Source: Nitrospira sp. (lineage in GTDB: Bacteria > Nitrospirota > Nitrospiria > Nitrospirales > Nitrospiraceae). From it: DNA of 38,517 nucleotides. Below, piece after piece: positions 24,516 to 32,492 of the stretch (within the stretch, counting starts at the first letter, position 1; each line of letters starts with the position of its first letter). The position numbers and the translations under genes are program-made. The DNA lies in contig VOPT01000006.1 in assembly GCA_009594865.1 (NCBI GenBank), positions 1 to 38,517 of the forward strand. The letters are read 5' to 3'. The notes beneath the pieces were generated by a model that saw only the letters and a list, made by a program, of their open reading frames with translations, had not been told where the DNA came from and did no database searches.

Positions 24516-24730
24516 GAGCTTTTTTTGTACGATCTCCTGGAACATGTGGCGATCCAGCGAGAGGTCCGCCGCCAAGCGTTTCAGCTTGGTGTTTTCTTGC
24601 GGAACTGCCGGAGTTCTCGCAGTTCGCTAAGGCCTACCTCGCGCCAGACTTCCAGGACCGTCGTTTCACTCTCGGCCTGGCGCAAGGCGGCCGGTATCTG
24701 CTCTTCCGTATGCCCACGTCGTCGTGTCAT
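24516..24730 (-). pseudogene. IS3-family transposase OrfA remnant
   Basis: From ATG 24730 the minus strand reads MTRRRGHTEEQIPAALRQAE, then TTVLEVWREVGLSELRELRQ, which is the start of an IS3-type OrfA (helix-turn-helix transposase subunit). The segment that normally lies between VGVS and the LSELRELR region is missing, and a frameshift then stops the frame at 24581. In the next frame the family sequence continues as NTKLKRLAADLSLDRHMFQE and then IVQKKL, ending near 24516. No OrfB follows. The element is therefore dead, with one internal deletion and one frameshift. It lies between the tRNA remnant and the XRE-type regulator. Confidence 0.8.
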
Positions 24731-24778
24731 CGTCGGGTCCTCCTTGGGGTGAAGAAGACCACGCCGCCGACCGTTTCC

Positions 24779-25255
24779 TCAAGTCACCTGTGGCCTACGT
24801 TTCGGATTTTCGGTCACTGGCTCCCAGGTCGGGGCATACCGCCGGATGACGGTACGTAGCGACGCATCGGCTGCTTCCGCGCGAGGAGGGTCCGGAGGTC
24901 GGACATGCAACGAAGGGCAGAGGCGACGGGCGAAGCTGAGCGGCATGCCGACGTGGCCCCCTTCTTTGATGCGAAGCGCAACCGTGTCGCCCGTTCCCAT
25001 CATGCTGCGAGGGACCTCGACTTGCTCCGCCTGGAGGATGAGCTCGATGGGATCCTCGGCGGCCACAATCCAGACGAGTGGCACGAAGGAGAGCGACCCC
25101 AAGGACTGCAGGACGACTTCGACGACACCGGGAATTCTCCGCGCGCCGGATTCATACCGAACGATGGCCAGACGCTTCCGTTTGAGCTGGTCGGCCAAGG
25201 CGTGCTGAGTCAACCCTAAGGACAAGCGGGCATGCGTGAATTCTTCAGGAGTCAC
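24779..25255 (-). CDS. XRE/Cro-type helix-turn-helix regulator
   Basis: The first 45 residues form a helix-turn-helix of the XRE/MqsA antitoxin-like kind: EEFTHARLSLGLTQHALADQ followed by RLAIVRYESGARRIPGVVE. The remaining 110 residues match nothing I recognise and end in a Pro/Arg-rich tail. The start is GTG 25255 without a clear ribosome binding site. It would bind DNA and regulate nearby genes. It lies in the scarred zone right of the retron element, downstream of a small zinc-ribbon gene on the same strand. No toxin partner is visible. Confidence 0.75.
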   Translation of the reverse strand: MTPEEFTHARLSLGLTQHALADQLKRKRLAIVRYESGARRIPGVVEVVLQSLGSLSFVPLVWIVAAEDPIELILQAEQVEVPRSMMGTGDTVALRIKEGGHVGMPLSFARRLCPSLHVRPPDPPRAEAADASLRTVIRRYAPTWEPVTENPKRRPQVT

Positions 25256-25370
25256 GTATCCATCGGATACATTGTCGGCGCGGATCTGTCACGATGCGGT
25301 GTTGTGGTAGTCGGGGCGCGTGTGGGTCGGCATCGTCCGGATCGACCAGGAGAAGGCCAGGCCCTATCCT

Positions 25371-25574
25371 TCATCGAACGAGTAGCGAGTGACGGCGCAG
25401 GCCAGTAGTTTGGCGCGGCTCTTTGCGCTTCTCTCTCACCGGCCTCGTGTGTTGAACGTCCATGCGTGATTCTCGAACCGCGCCGCAGTTGAGACATCGC
25501 AGGATGGTCAACTCACCTTCCAGCCCCAAATATTGATCTCTGACCAGTAGTCCGGCACAGCGCACACAGGGCAT
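25371..25574 (-). CDS. Small zinc-ribbon protein
   Basis: The 67-residue protein has two CxxC pairs, MPCVRCAG (residues 3-6) and LRCLNCGAV (residues 27-30), the pattern of a zinc ribbon, followed by a basic Arg/Lys-rich tail. ATG 25574 is preceded by AAGGAGG at ideal spacing, which supports it as a real gene. It may bind nucleic acid. It lies 115 nt upstream of the XRE-type regulator. Confidence 0.72.
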   Translation of the reverse strand: MPCVRCAGLLVRDQYLGLEGELTILRCLNCGAVRESRMDVQHTRPVREKRKEPRQTTGLRRHSLLVR

Positions 25575-25739
25575 GACGGCCTCCTTTATGACGAGAGGGG
25601 ATAGTCTAGTGGCGCGGCGTTATCCAAAGTTGTGCCTGGTGTTACGAAATAGAAAACTCTTCATCGGAGGTCTGTCCCGTTCATGACCTCCTGATATGGC
25701 GGAGTGCGTGGTGTGTTCAGTAAGAAAGGGGTGCTTCAA

Positions 25740-25767
25740 TTGACAGGGGGAAAAAGGCGGCTAAGGT
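25740..25767 (+). promoter_or_regulatory. Candidate promoter of the DUF3015 gene
   Basis: TTGACA (25740-25745) and TAAGGT (25762-25767) are 16 bp apart. The -35 is perfect and the -10 weak. The gene starts 75 bp downstream. The rest of 25575-25841 holds no gene I can support. Confidence 0.4.
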
Positions 25768-25841
25768 AGGGATGGTTGTGCACGAGCACCATCCGGCATG
25801 CCTCGCGAGGAGGCGACAAGCGAGAACAGGAGGACGATCAC

Positions 25842-26354
25842 ATGAAGGGACGATGGCTCATCGCATGTGCGGGCATTCTGGTCGGGCTTCACGGTGGCAC
25901 GGCCTTCGCCGTGAATCCGGATAACGGTCCCGGATGCGGACTGGGGAAACTGGCCTGGTCTGATTACAAGACGCCGAAGAACATTGCGCCGCAGGTCATG
26001 ATGGCGACCACTAATGCCACATTCGGTAGCCAGACGTTCGGGATCAGCTTTGGGACGTCCGGCTGCACCAACGACGGCAAGGTCATGGCTGGGCAGCAGA
26101 CGAATCTGTTCGTTGCGAGCACCTTTGATACGCTGTCTGAAGATATGGCGCGGGGCGGCGGGGAGCATCTTGCGGCCTTGGCCACGTTACTGGGTATCCC
26201 GGCCGAGCAGCACCCGGCCTTTTTCGCCATGACGCAGCAACAATATCAGGTGCTGGTTCACGCCGGTGAGACGTCGTCCGTGGCGGTGGTCAAGGCGCTT
26301 CAGGATGCTGTGAGTGGCCGCGCAATGGTCGCTCAGATTCCCGATCGACCGTGA
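25842..26354 (+). CDS. DUF3015 family exported protein
   Basis: The 170-residue product has a signal peptide (MKGRWLIACAGILVGLHGGT, cleaved near AFAVN). The mature part matches DUF3015: GPGCGLGKLAW, then VMMATTNATFGSQTFGISFG and TSGCTNDG. Two conserved Cys flank this block and may form a disulfide. The family is found in the periplasm of many Gram-negative bacteria and has no known role. The start ATG 25842 has AGGAGGA upstream at 25829-25835. Confidence 0.9.
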   Translation: MKGRWLIACAGILVGLHGGTAFAVNPDNGPGCGLGKLAWSDYKTPKNIAPQVMMATTNATFGSQTFGISFGTSGCTNDGKVMAGQQTNLFVASTFDTLSEDMARGGGEHLAALATLLGIPAEQHPAFFAMTQQQYQVLVHAGETSSVAVVKALQDAVSGRAMVAQIPDRP

Positions 26355-26400
26355 TTGCCTGCTGATCTCTCCTTATTTCCGCGTAGAGTATAATAGTCTT

Positions 26401-26431
26401 GGCGGACCTGACGACATAGGTCAGGCCCGCC
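26401..26431. terminator. Strong hairpin between DUF3015 gene and kinase
   Basis: GGCGGACCTGAC (26401-26412) pairs with GTCAGGCCCGCC (26420-26431) with one mismatch and a 7-nt loop. It lies 47 nt after the DUF3015 stop. There is no T-tract, so it may act as a terminator or as a control element in the kinase leader. Confidence 0.45.
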
Positions 26432-26575
26432 AGGGTGTTCTCCCTCACCCTGTCGGGTTCGGCCCTGCCCCCTTGCGTTCTGTTCCTCGCTATTCTGTTC
26501 CGGAAACGTTCTCCGTGTCTCTTGTGAGGCGTTGGCTTGAAGCCTCTAGGCCGAGGGTAGGATAATGACGGCCCT

Positions 26576-27745
26576 GTGACGACACAGCCCTCACACAGAC
26601 TGTTGCTGTTCGCAATTGGTGCCTTTGGCATTGGTCTGTATACCCTCGATTTGTATCTCCCGCTGGGAATCGGCAACGGAGTGCTCTATGGAGGACTCGT
26701 GGTGCTGTCCCTGGCGTTTCCGGATCGTACGACTCCGATTCTTGTCGCCAGCACCTGCTCGGTATTGGCTCTATCGGATGTGTTTCTGGGTGTCACCTTT
26801 CCCAATGTGCCGCTCTGGATGGGGCTGAGCAATCGTCTGTTCAGTCTGACGGCGATCTGGTTTCCGGTGATCTATGCGTTCCAGCGTCGAAAAATCGAGG
26901 AAGCGCTACGCAGCGCCCATGATGAACTGGAAGTGCGTGTGGGCGAACGGACGCGTGAATTGGCATTGGTGAACCAGGCGCTCGTCGAAGAGATCGGCGA
27001 ACGCATGGAGACGGAGCGGTCCCTCCGAGAAAGCGAGTCCTCCTTGAAAGTGAGTCAGGAGGAGTTGCAGCACAGTCGAGAAGAACTCCGGGCGCTGGCC
27101 GGACAACTGTTGACGGCACAGGAGGGGGAGCGCCGCCGTATTGCGCGGGATTTGCATGACGATGTCAACCAACGGTTGGCCATGTTGGCCATGGACCTTC
27201 GGCGGATTGAGAAAGGGGAGGTGGGTGACCGGGCTGCCATTGAGGGACTGGTACGATCGATCACCCGTCGCCTGACCACGGTTTCGGATGATGTCCGCCA
27301 GATGGCCTACCGGTTCCATCCGTCTATTCTGGACGACTTAGGGCTTGTCAAAGCGGTGCGCCGGCTGGTGGATGATTTTTCTGCAACGACCATGATTGAG
27401 GCGGTGTATGTCTATCATGATCCCGTGAGTCCGGTGCCGACCGAATTGGCCACTTGCGTGTACCGGATTGCGCAAGAAGGCTTAAATAACGTTGCCCGGC
27501 ATGCGCAGGCCACGGAAGTGGAAGTTGAGTTGATCTGTGACGACGAGGTCATTACGCTTTCGATTCGAGACAACGGCGTTGGGTTTGACTCGCAGCAGGC
27601 GTCGCAGGGCCTGGGGCGGTTAGGGTTGCTAAGTATGAAAGAGCGGGTGCGGTTAGTGCGAGGCACATTGACAGTGTCAACGGCCCCCGGCTGCGGCACC
27701 CATCTTGAAATCTGTGTCCCGCTTCCAGGTGGCGCGCATGCCTAA
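26576..27745 (+). CDS. NarL-type sensor histidine kinase
   Basis: This 389-residue kinase has four or so N-terminal membrane helices (residues 8-100, MASE1/4TM-like, for example LLLFAIGAFGIGLYTLDLYL), a long coiled-coil (105-180), a HisKA_3 dimerisation domain with H194 in ARDLHDDVNQR and a C-terminal HATPase (N-box EGLNNVARHA, G1 DNGVGFD). Signals sensed in or at the membrane would control transfer of phosphate to the response regulator next door. The start codon is GTG 26576 with a weak ribosome binding site. No periplasmic sensor domain is visible, so the signal is unknown. Confidence 0.93.
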   Translation: MTTQPSHRLLLFAIGAFGIGLYTLDLYLPLGIGNGVLYGGLVVLSLAFPDRTTPILVASTCSVLALSDVFLGVTFPNVPLWMGLSNRLFSLTAIWFPVIYAFQRRKIEEALRSAHDELEVRVGERTRELALVNQALVEEIGERMETERSLRESESSLKVSQEELQHSREELRALAGQLLTAQEGERRRIARDLHDDVNQRLAMLAMDLRRIEKGEVGDRAAIEGLVRSITRRLTTVSDDVRQMAYRFHPSILDDLGLVKAVRRLVDDFSATTMIEAVYVYHDPVSPVPTELATCVYRIAQEGLNNVARHAQATEVEVELICDDEVITLSIRDNGVGFDSQQASQGLGRLGLLSMKERVRLVRGTLTVSTAPGCGTHLEICVPLPGGAHA

Positions 27746-28382
27746 GCCGCGAGTACTGTTGGCCGACGACCATTCCTTGGTGCTGGAGGGGTTTCGTCGC
27801 ATTCTCGATGACCAATGCGAGTTGGTGGGGATGGTCGAGGACGGCCGCGCATTGCTGGAAGTGGCAGCCCGAGTCCATCCTGACATCGTCATTCTTGACG
27901 TGTCGATGCCGTTGTTGAATGGCATCGATGCCGCCACGCAGCTGAAGAAGACACATCCCTCAATCAAAGTCATTTTTGTCACGATGCATGCCGATACCGA
28001 CTATGTTCGATCAGCATTTGAGGCTGGGGCCTCGGGGTATTTGTTAAAGCGATCGGCGGTCGATGAATTAGAGCACGCGATTCGGGCGGTGTGGGCCGGG
28101 CATACCTATATCACGCCCTTGATTGCCAAGGATCTGCTCGACGTGTTGCTCACCAGGGGACCAGGACCGGGGCGGCAGAAGACAGCTCTCACCTTTCGTC
28201 AGCGTGAAGTGCTGCAGTTGTTGGCCGAGGGGCGAACGGCCAAAGACATTGCCCTCCGGCTCAAGATTTCCACGCGGACCGTCGAGTTTCATAAGGCCCA
28301 GCTCATGGAGCACCTGAATCTCCATACGACGGCTGAATTGATTAAGTATGCGTTAACACACGGATTCATTGCTTCTTCCTAG
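27738..28382 (+). CDS. NarL/FixJ-type response regulator
   Basis: The 214-residue protein has a receiver domain (residues 1-120) with acidic pocket D10/D11, phospho-acceptor D54 in VILDVSMP, T82 and K104, and a LuxR-type helix-turn-helix (about 150-205) with LTFRQREVLQLLAEGRTAKD and RTVEFHKAQLMEHL. It overlaps the kinase gene by 8 nt, so the two form a cognate pair. It should act as a phosphorylation-dependent transcription factor. The start ATG 27738 gives MPKPRVLLADDHS, the usual N-terminus. Confidence 0.96.
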   Translation: MPKPRVLLADDHSLVLEGFRRILDDQCELVGMVEDGRALLEVAARVHPDIVILDVSMPLLNGIDAATQLKKTHPSIKVIFVTMHADTDYVRSAFEAGASGYLLKRSAVDELEHAIRAVWAGHTYITPLIAKDLLDVLLTRGPGPGRQKTALTFRQREVLQLLAEGRTAKDIALRLKISTRTVEFHKAQLMEHLNLHTTAELIKYALTHGFIASS

Positions 28383-28559
28383 CTCATTCTGATGCTTGTC
28401 CAGGGCCATCGTCTCTTCCGCGACCTCGTAATCTTCTCTCCCAAACTATCGGGCTTTACGAGTTCCCTGCTCCGGCGGGGTGCACTACAACCAATCGGCG
28501 CGCTTCCAGCGCCATCGCAAGAGATTATCAGTGCATGCCAGACGACAAGAGACGTGGCC

Positions 28560-28790
28560 ATGAGCCGGAGTGATTGTCTGATTGCCTTGTTCGGCCGCCC
28601 GGTGTGGTTACGCTGCAAGCTCTGCCAACGGGTGAATCCTGCCACGACGGAAGAGTCTTTCCGAGCGTGCTGGATGGAGGAGCGTGCGGCGATGGAACAG
28701 CACCACGTCAGTCCTGCAGATCTATGGTGGTTTCAGACGGTCTGTGAACATTGCCAGCGTCCGGGTAAGGAGTCGAATTCTGGCCGATAG
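28560..28790 (+). CDS. Small zinc-ribbon-like protein
   Basis: The 76-residue product has two CxxC pairs, LRCKLCQRV (about 19-22) and VCEHCQRP (about 67-70), separated by a helical region EESFRACWMEERAAMEQHHV. It resembles small zinc-binding proteins but I recognise no family. The start ATG 28560 has no strong ribosome binding site. It lies about 180 nt after the response regulator gene on the same strand. The longer open frame to 28392 has no conserved look. Confidence 0.6.
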   Translation: MSRSDCLIALFGRPVWLRCKLCQRVNPATTEESFRACWMEERAAMEQHHVSPADLWWFQTVCEHCQRPGKESNSGR

Positions 28791-28956
28791 TGTGCGCCGC
28801 TCTCGCGAGAGTGCGTGTTAAGTACGAAAGTGCACTCGAGCGCCGGTCTCAGTTGGCGATTCGGTAATTTCACAACAGTGTGACGAAGCTGACCTCGACG
28901 ACTCACCCTCGCGCAGAACTCCTCGCTATCGGGCCGAATCATTCGCGACAGGGAAG

Positions 28957-29421
28957 GTGTTTCCCGACGACGCGTGGACGTATCAGTTTCCTACGCGGGA
29001 TGCGTCCGGCCGATTGCTGCAAGTCTCCGGTAGGCATTACCTGCCGGCCCACAGTTACGAACGTCGGACGTTCATCAAGGTGCGGGCGTCACGGGCGTGC
29101 GAGACCCTAGAGAAGATCGCATTGCAGGATGTTCTGATGCTTCCCGCACGTCTCCGGTTCACCAGCGAGTGGGTGATGTCTCGTGAGCAGCCCAAGGATG
29201 TGGATGCCCGCGTCGATCTCCAGGACTTTATTTCGCTGAATCATCTGGTCGAAGAGATGTATCAGCGCGCTGCGGCGATCGAGAAATGTGAGGCCCAGGT
29301 AGGGGTTTCAGTATGGGCCTGGTTTCTGGCGAAGTGGTCCACGTCCTGTCAGGGCGTGCAATCGCAGTCGCTCCCTGCCGCAGCACGGGTGCTGTGTACG
29401 GCCGTGGTAGTCATATCGTAA
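28957..29421 (+). CDS. Hypothetical protein, uncertain
   Basis: The frame from GTG 28957 codes 154 residues: VFPDDAWTYQFPTRD, GRHYLPAHSYERRTFIKVRA and DLQDFISLNHLVEEMYQRAA look protein-like, but the C-terminal 40 residues do not. The frame stays open upstream to 28822 with plausible coding sequence yet no ATG, GTG or TTG, so the 5' part may be lost or frameshifted. No ribosome binding site at a good distance is seen. It may be a decayed gene. Function unknown. Confidence 0.4.
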   Translation: MFPDDAWTYQFPTRDASGRLLQVSGRHYLPAHSYERRTFIKVRASRACETLEKIALQDVLMLPARLRFTSEWVMSREQPKDVDARVDLQDFISLNHLVEEMYQRAAAIEKCEAQVGVSVWAWFLAKWSTSCQGVQSQSLPAAARVLCTAVVVIS

Positions 29422-29491
29422 CGGAACGAGGCATGCCGAAACCTCGAGAACGATCTTTCTTCCTCGCCGATGGTTCTGGTAGAAGTCTGAC

Positions 29492-30244
29492 ATGCTAAGT
29501 CTCATTGCATTGGGTGCCGTCGCCGGACTGATTCCGGTCTATCTCGGCATTCTCTCGGCCCTGTTTCTAGGAAAGGTGATGCCGCGCACCTGGGAGGGTG
29601 GGCTCATCGGGGTTGCCAACGGAGTATTGGTCTATCTCTTTTTCGATCTCATGCATGAAGCGACCGAGCAGACCGGCGCGCGCGATCCCGTCTCATGGTT
29701 GGTGTTTCTGGGGAGCCTTGGGATCAGCTTCGTCGGCTTGGTTGCGCTGGAGTCCAGCCAGGTGTTCGGGGCTCGTGCGGGAAGCCGGTGGTTGTCGCTC
29801 CCGACGATGATCGCGGTCGGGATGGGATTACACAATCTCGGGGAGGGCCTGGCAATCGGCGCCAGTTACGCCAGCGGTGAATATACACTCAGCCTCCTGC
29901 TCGTTGCCGGGTTTGGTTTGCACAACGGGACCGAGGGATTCGGGATCGTCGGCGCGGCCGGGAAGCAGCCGATGTCGGGGCGGGATGTGTTGCTGTTGGG
30001 GCTGATCGCCGGCCTCCCGACCTGCGTCGGGACCTTTCTCAGTGGGCAGGGAGTGTCTTCTTATTTCTCCATCTGCTTTTATTCGCTGGCAGCCGGTTCG
30101 TTGTTGTATGTGGTGTTGTCGCTGACGGCGATGTCCTACACCGCGACGCGTCGGGTGCAGGTGGCCGCGGGCATGTTCGCGGGAATTGCGATCATGTATC
30201 TCACGGCCATGCTGCTCACGTTGGTCAGCGGCGTTCGCAGCTGA
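29492..30244 (+). CDS. ZIP family metal transporter
   Basis: The 250-residue integral membrane protein has about eight helices. The metal-binding helices are plain: GLHNLGEGLAIG (HNxxEG) and GFGLHNGTEGFG (HNxxEG), the two core motifs of the ZIP family, which imports Zn2+ or related divalent metals. A further SLIALGAVAGLIPVYLGIL lies at the N-terminus and FFDLMHEATEQ in helix 2. The His-rich cytoplasmic loop of eukaryotic ZIPs is absent, as is common in bacteria. No metal-responsive site is visible upstream. The metal cannot be told from sequence. Confidence 0.92.
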   Translation: MLSLIALGAVAGLIPVYLGILSALFLGKVMPRTWEGGLIGVANGVLVYLFFDLMHEATEQTGARDPVSWLVFLGSLGISFVGLVALESSQVFGARAGSRWLSLPTMIAVGMGLHNLGEGLAIGASYASGEYTLSLLLVAGFGLHNGTEGFGIVGAAGKQPMSGRDVLLLGLIAGLPTCVGTFLSGQGVSSYFSICFYSLAAGSLLYVVLSLTAMSYTATRRVQVAAGMFAGIAIMYLTAMLLTLVSGVRS

Positions 30245-30353
30245 CGAGGACGACGCTCCTTCCGGTCGGCCCTTCAATTGACCCCGCGACAGTCGGTTGT
30301 GTATAAAATGGCCTGATTCATTCATGGTCGATTGTTGTCGGGAGGCGTGCATC

Positions 30354-31457
30354 ATGGCAGGACGGGAATTTCACGACGGTGCCAGCGATGGCTTAGAGGC
30401 ACTGGAGCCTCTGGATCCCGAGAAAATCCACTCGTGTTCTGAATTACTCGAAGCGATGCGGAAGACCGCGTTCGGTGGCCGTCGCCTGGGCGAAGCCTAC
30501 GAGACGCTTGCGGCAATGATCGACGATCCCGACTGCAAAGTCGTGTTGACGTTGTCCGGCGCCATGACGATCGCCAAGATGGGCAAAATCATCAGCACCA
30601 TGATCGATCACGGAATGGTGCAGGCCATCGTGTCGACCGGCGCGCTGGTGGCGCATGGGTTGAGCGAGTCGGTCGGCAAGCTGCATTACCGGCATGAGCC
30701 CTCCCACAGTGACGAGGAATTGTTTCAGAAGGGCTACAATCGCGTGTATGACACGCTTGAGATGGAATCAAATCTCAACTATGTCGAGCACGTCGTATCC
30801 CAGACCTTGAAGCGTCTCAATACGGATCAGCCCCTGTCGTCGCACCTGTTGACCCGCGAACTCGGCAAGACATTGGCGGAAGAGTTTGAGGGGGCCGGCA
30901 TTCTCAAGAGTGCCTATCTGAAAAACGTCCCGGTCTATATCCCGGCCTTTACCGATTCCGAAATGGGGCTGGATGTCGGGACGTGGGCGATGGGCAAAAA
31001 AATCGATTTTACCCGCAGCCAAATCAAGGACGGGGACGATGTCGCGGTTTTGCGCGCGCTGCACGAGGTCTACCCGGTCTTCAATCCGTACCTCGATCTC
31101 AATCACTACGCAGAAGAAATGTTGGGATCGTCACGGCTCGGGATTTTCACCATCGGCGGCGGGGTTCCCAGAAATTGGGCGCAGCAGGTCGCTCCGTACA
31201 TCGAGATCAGCAACACCCGCTTGGGGCTCAACGTGCAACCGCCGCGGTTTCACTACGGTGTCCGGATCTGCCCTGAGCCTGACTATTGGGGCGGCTTGAG
31301 CGGCTGTACGTACCAGGAGGGCATTTCCTGGGGTAAGTTCGTGCCGCCGGCCGAAGGGGGTCGGTTTGCCGAGGTGCTCAGTGACGCGACCATGGTCTGG
31401 CCGCTGCTCATGGTGGGACTGCTGGAACGTCGTCGCGCGAAGAGTGCCGTGTCATGA
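30354..31457 (+). CDS. Deoxyhypusine synthase-like protein
   Basis: The 367-residue protein belongs to the deoxyhypusine synthase family, which transfers an aminobutyl group from spermidine using NAD+. Bacteria lack the eIF5A substrate, and bacterial members are thought to make homospermidine or related polyamines. Seen here: VVLTLSGAMTIAKMGKIIST, IVSTGALVAHGL, FTIGGGVPRNW and, near the end, EGISWGKFVPP with K328 in the place of the catalytic Lys. The start ATG 30354 follows GGAGG at 30341-30345. Arginine decarboxylase and agmatinase genes lie 2.6-4.3 kb downstream, so a polyamine role is well supported by context. Confidence 0.92.
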   Translation: MAGREFHDGASDGLEALEPLDPEKIHSCSELLEAMRKTAFGGRRLGEAYETLAAMIDDPDCKVVLTLSGAMTIAKMGKIISTMIDHGMVQAIVSTGALVAHGLSESVGKLHYRHEPSHSDEELFQKGYNRVYDTLEMESNLNYVEHVVSQTLKRLNTDQPLSSHLLTRELGKTLAEEFEGAGILKSAYLKNVPVYIPAFTDSEMGLDVGTWAMGKKIDFTRSQIKDGDDVAVLRALHEVYPVFNPYLDLNHYAEEMLGSSRLGIFTIGGGVPRNWAQQVAPYIEISNTRLGLNVQPPRFHYGVRICPEPDYWGGLSGCTYQEGISWGKFVPPAEGGRFAEVLSDATMVWPLLMVGLLERRRAKSAVS

Positions 31458-32107
31458 CCCGCGTAGGCACATGGATACGCAGGGGCGGCGCGTCATTGGC
31501 CCTGCTTCTGCTGATGGCCGGCGGGGTTTTGGCGGCCAGCTCGCCGGTGGTGGATAACCGGATGCGCGGCAAGATGGACGCCCCCCTGACCCTGATCGAG
31601 TATTCGGATTTCACCTGCGGGTACTGCCTCAAGTTTTTCAAAGAAACCTGGCCCAAGATTCAGGCGCGGTACGTCGAGACCGGCAAAGTGCGGTTCCTCT
31701 ATAAAGACTATCCCCGCGCAGACCAGGGGCCCGGCGTGACAGCGGCTCTGGCGGCCCGCTGTGCGGGAGACCAGGGGACGTACTGGCCCATGCATGACCG
31801 CTTGTTTGCCGCCGACGGACGACTGGACGTGGATAGTTACTCCCAGCATGCCAAGGCCATCGGCCTCGACCAGGCGCAGTTCCGGCAATGCCTCCGCGAT
31901 GCTCCACACATGAAAGCCATTTTTCAAGACCGGGACGAAGCCAACGCCTGGGGGTTTCATGGTACGCCCGGTTTTATTTTGATGCGGACGACGCAGCAGC
32001 CGACGGCCAAGAATCCGGCGCTTGCCATTCCGGGTGCCTTCCCGTTCGAAGCGTTCGAGGAGGAAATTGAGAAGCTCCTCGCATCGCAAGGAGAGAAGTC
32101 GAAGTAG
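31454..32107 (+). CDS. DsbA-like thiol-disulfide oxidoreductase, exported
   Basis: The 217-residue product has an N-terminal signal peptide (RRGGASLALLLLMAGGVLAA) and a thioredoxin-like domain with CGYC active site (C55, C58) in YSDFTCGYCLKFF, plus the cis-Pro line GFHGTPGFIL. This is the Thioredoxin_4/DsbA-DsbG type acting on protein disulfides in the periplasm. Its start ATG overlaps the stop of the deoxyhypusine synthase-like gene by 4 nt, so they are co-translated, although no functional link is obvious. Confidence 0.92.
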   Translation: MTRVGTWIRRGGASLALLLLMAGGVLAASSPVVDNRMRGKMDAPLTLIEYSDFTCGYCLKFFKETWPKIQARYVETGKVRFLYKDYPRADQGPGVTAALAARCAGDQGTYWPMHDRLFAADGRLDVDSYSQHAKAIGLDQAQFRQCLRDAPHMKAIFQDRDEANAWGFHGTPGFILMRTTQQPTAKNPALAIPGAFPFEAFEEEIEKLLASQGEKSK

Positions 32108-32186
32108 GGCCTTGTCAGGCGCGAGCCCGCAGGGGGCCGTCTCGCGGCGAGAATGATCGTTTAGCCAGGAAAGAGGGAACTGCACT

Positions 32187-32465
32187 ATGGGGTCGAAACA
32201 AGCCTTTTGGTCTGTGCCTGCCAAAGACGGGGAGCCGGATTTGTGGGTGTGCATGTCCTGTTTGAGTGAGGTGTTCTGCCGGAAGGTTCCCATGCCGGCC
32301 TGTCCGACCTGTCACGGGGTCTCGACCTATGAAGCGTTTGCCCTGTCGGCGGTGCAGGATTGGGGCACCGAAGAATTGATCGCAAAAGCAGTCACCGCTC
32401 AGCAGGCGGAAGAAGCTGCGAGTGCTGCGGCTGCTGCCACGCCCCCGGTGGAGTCAGTGCCGTAG
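32187..32465 (+). CDS. Small zinc-ribbon protein
   Basis: The 92-residue protein has CMSC (about 22-25) and CPTC (about 39-42), the two halves of a zinc ribbon, then a helical, Ala/Glu-rich C-terminus. It resembles other zinc-ribbon proteins of this organism (25371, 28560). GAGGGAAC lies about 10 nt upstream of ATG 32187. Function unknown; it sits between the DsbA-like and aldehyde dehydrogenase genes. Confidence 0.75.
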   Translation: MGSKQAFWSVPAKDGEPDLWVCMSCLSEVFCRKVPMPACPTCHGVSTYEAFALSAVQDWGTEELIAKAVTAQQAEEAASAAAAATPPVESVP

Positions 32466-32492
32466 CGAGTCCCCTCTCCTGGAGTTGGTCCG

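Noticed and set aside
24488..24859. Plus-strand open frame of 123 codons
   Set aside because: It is antisense to the IS3 OrfA remnant and to the end of the XRE-type regulator.
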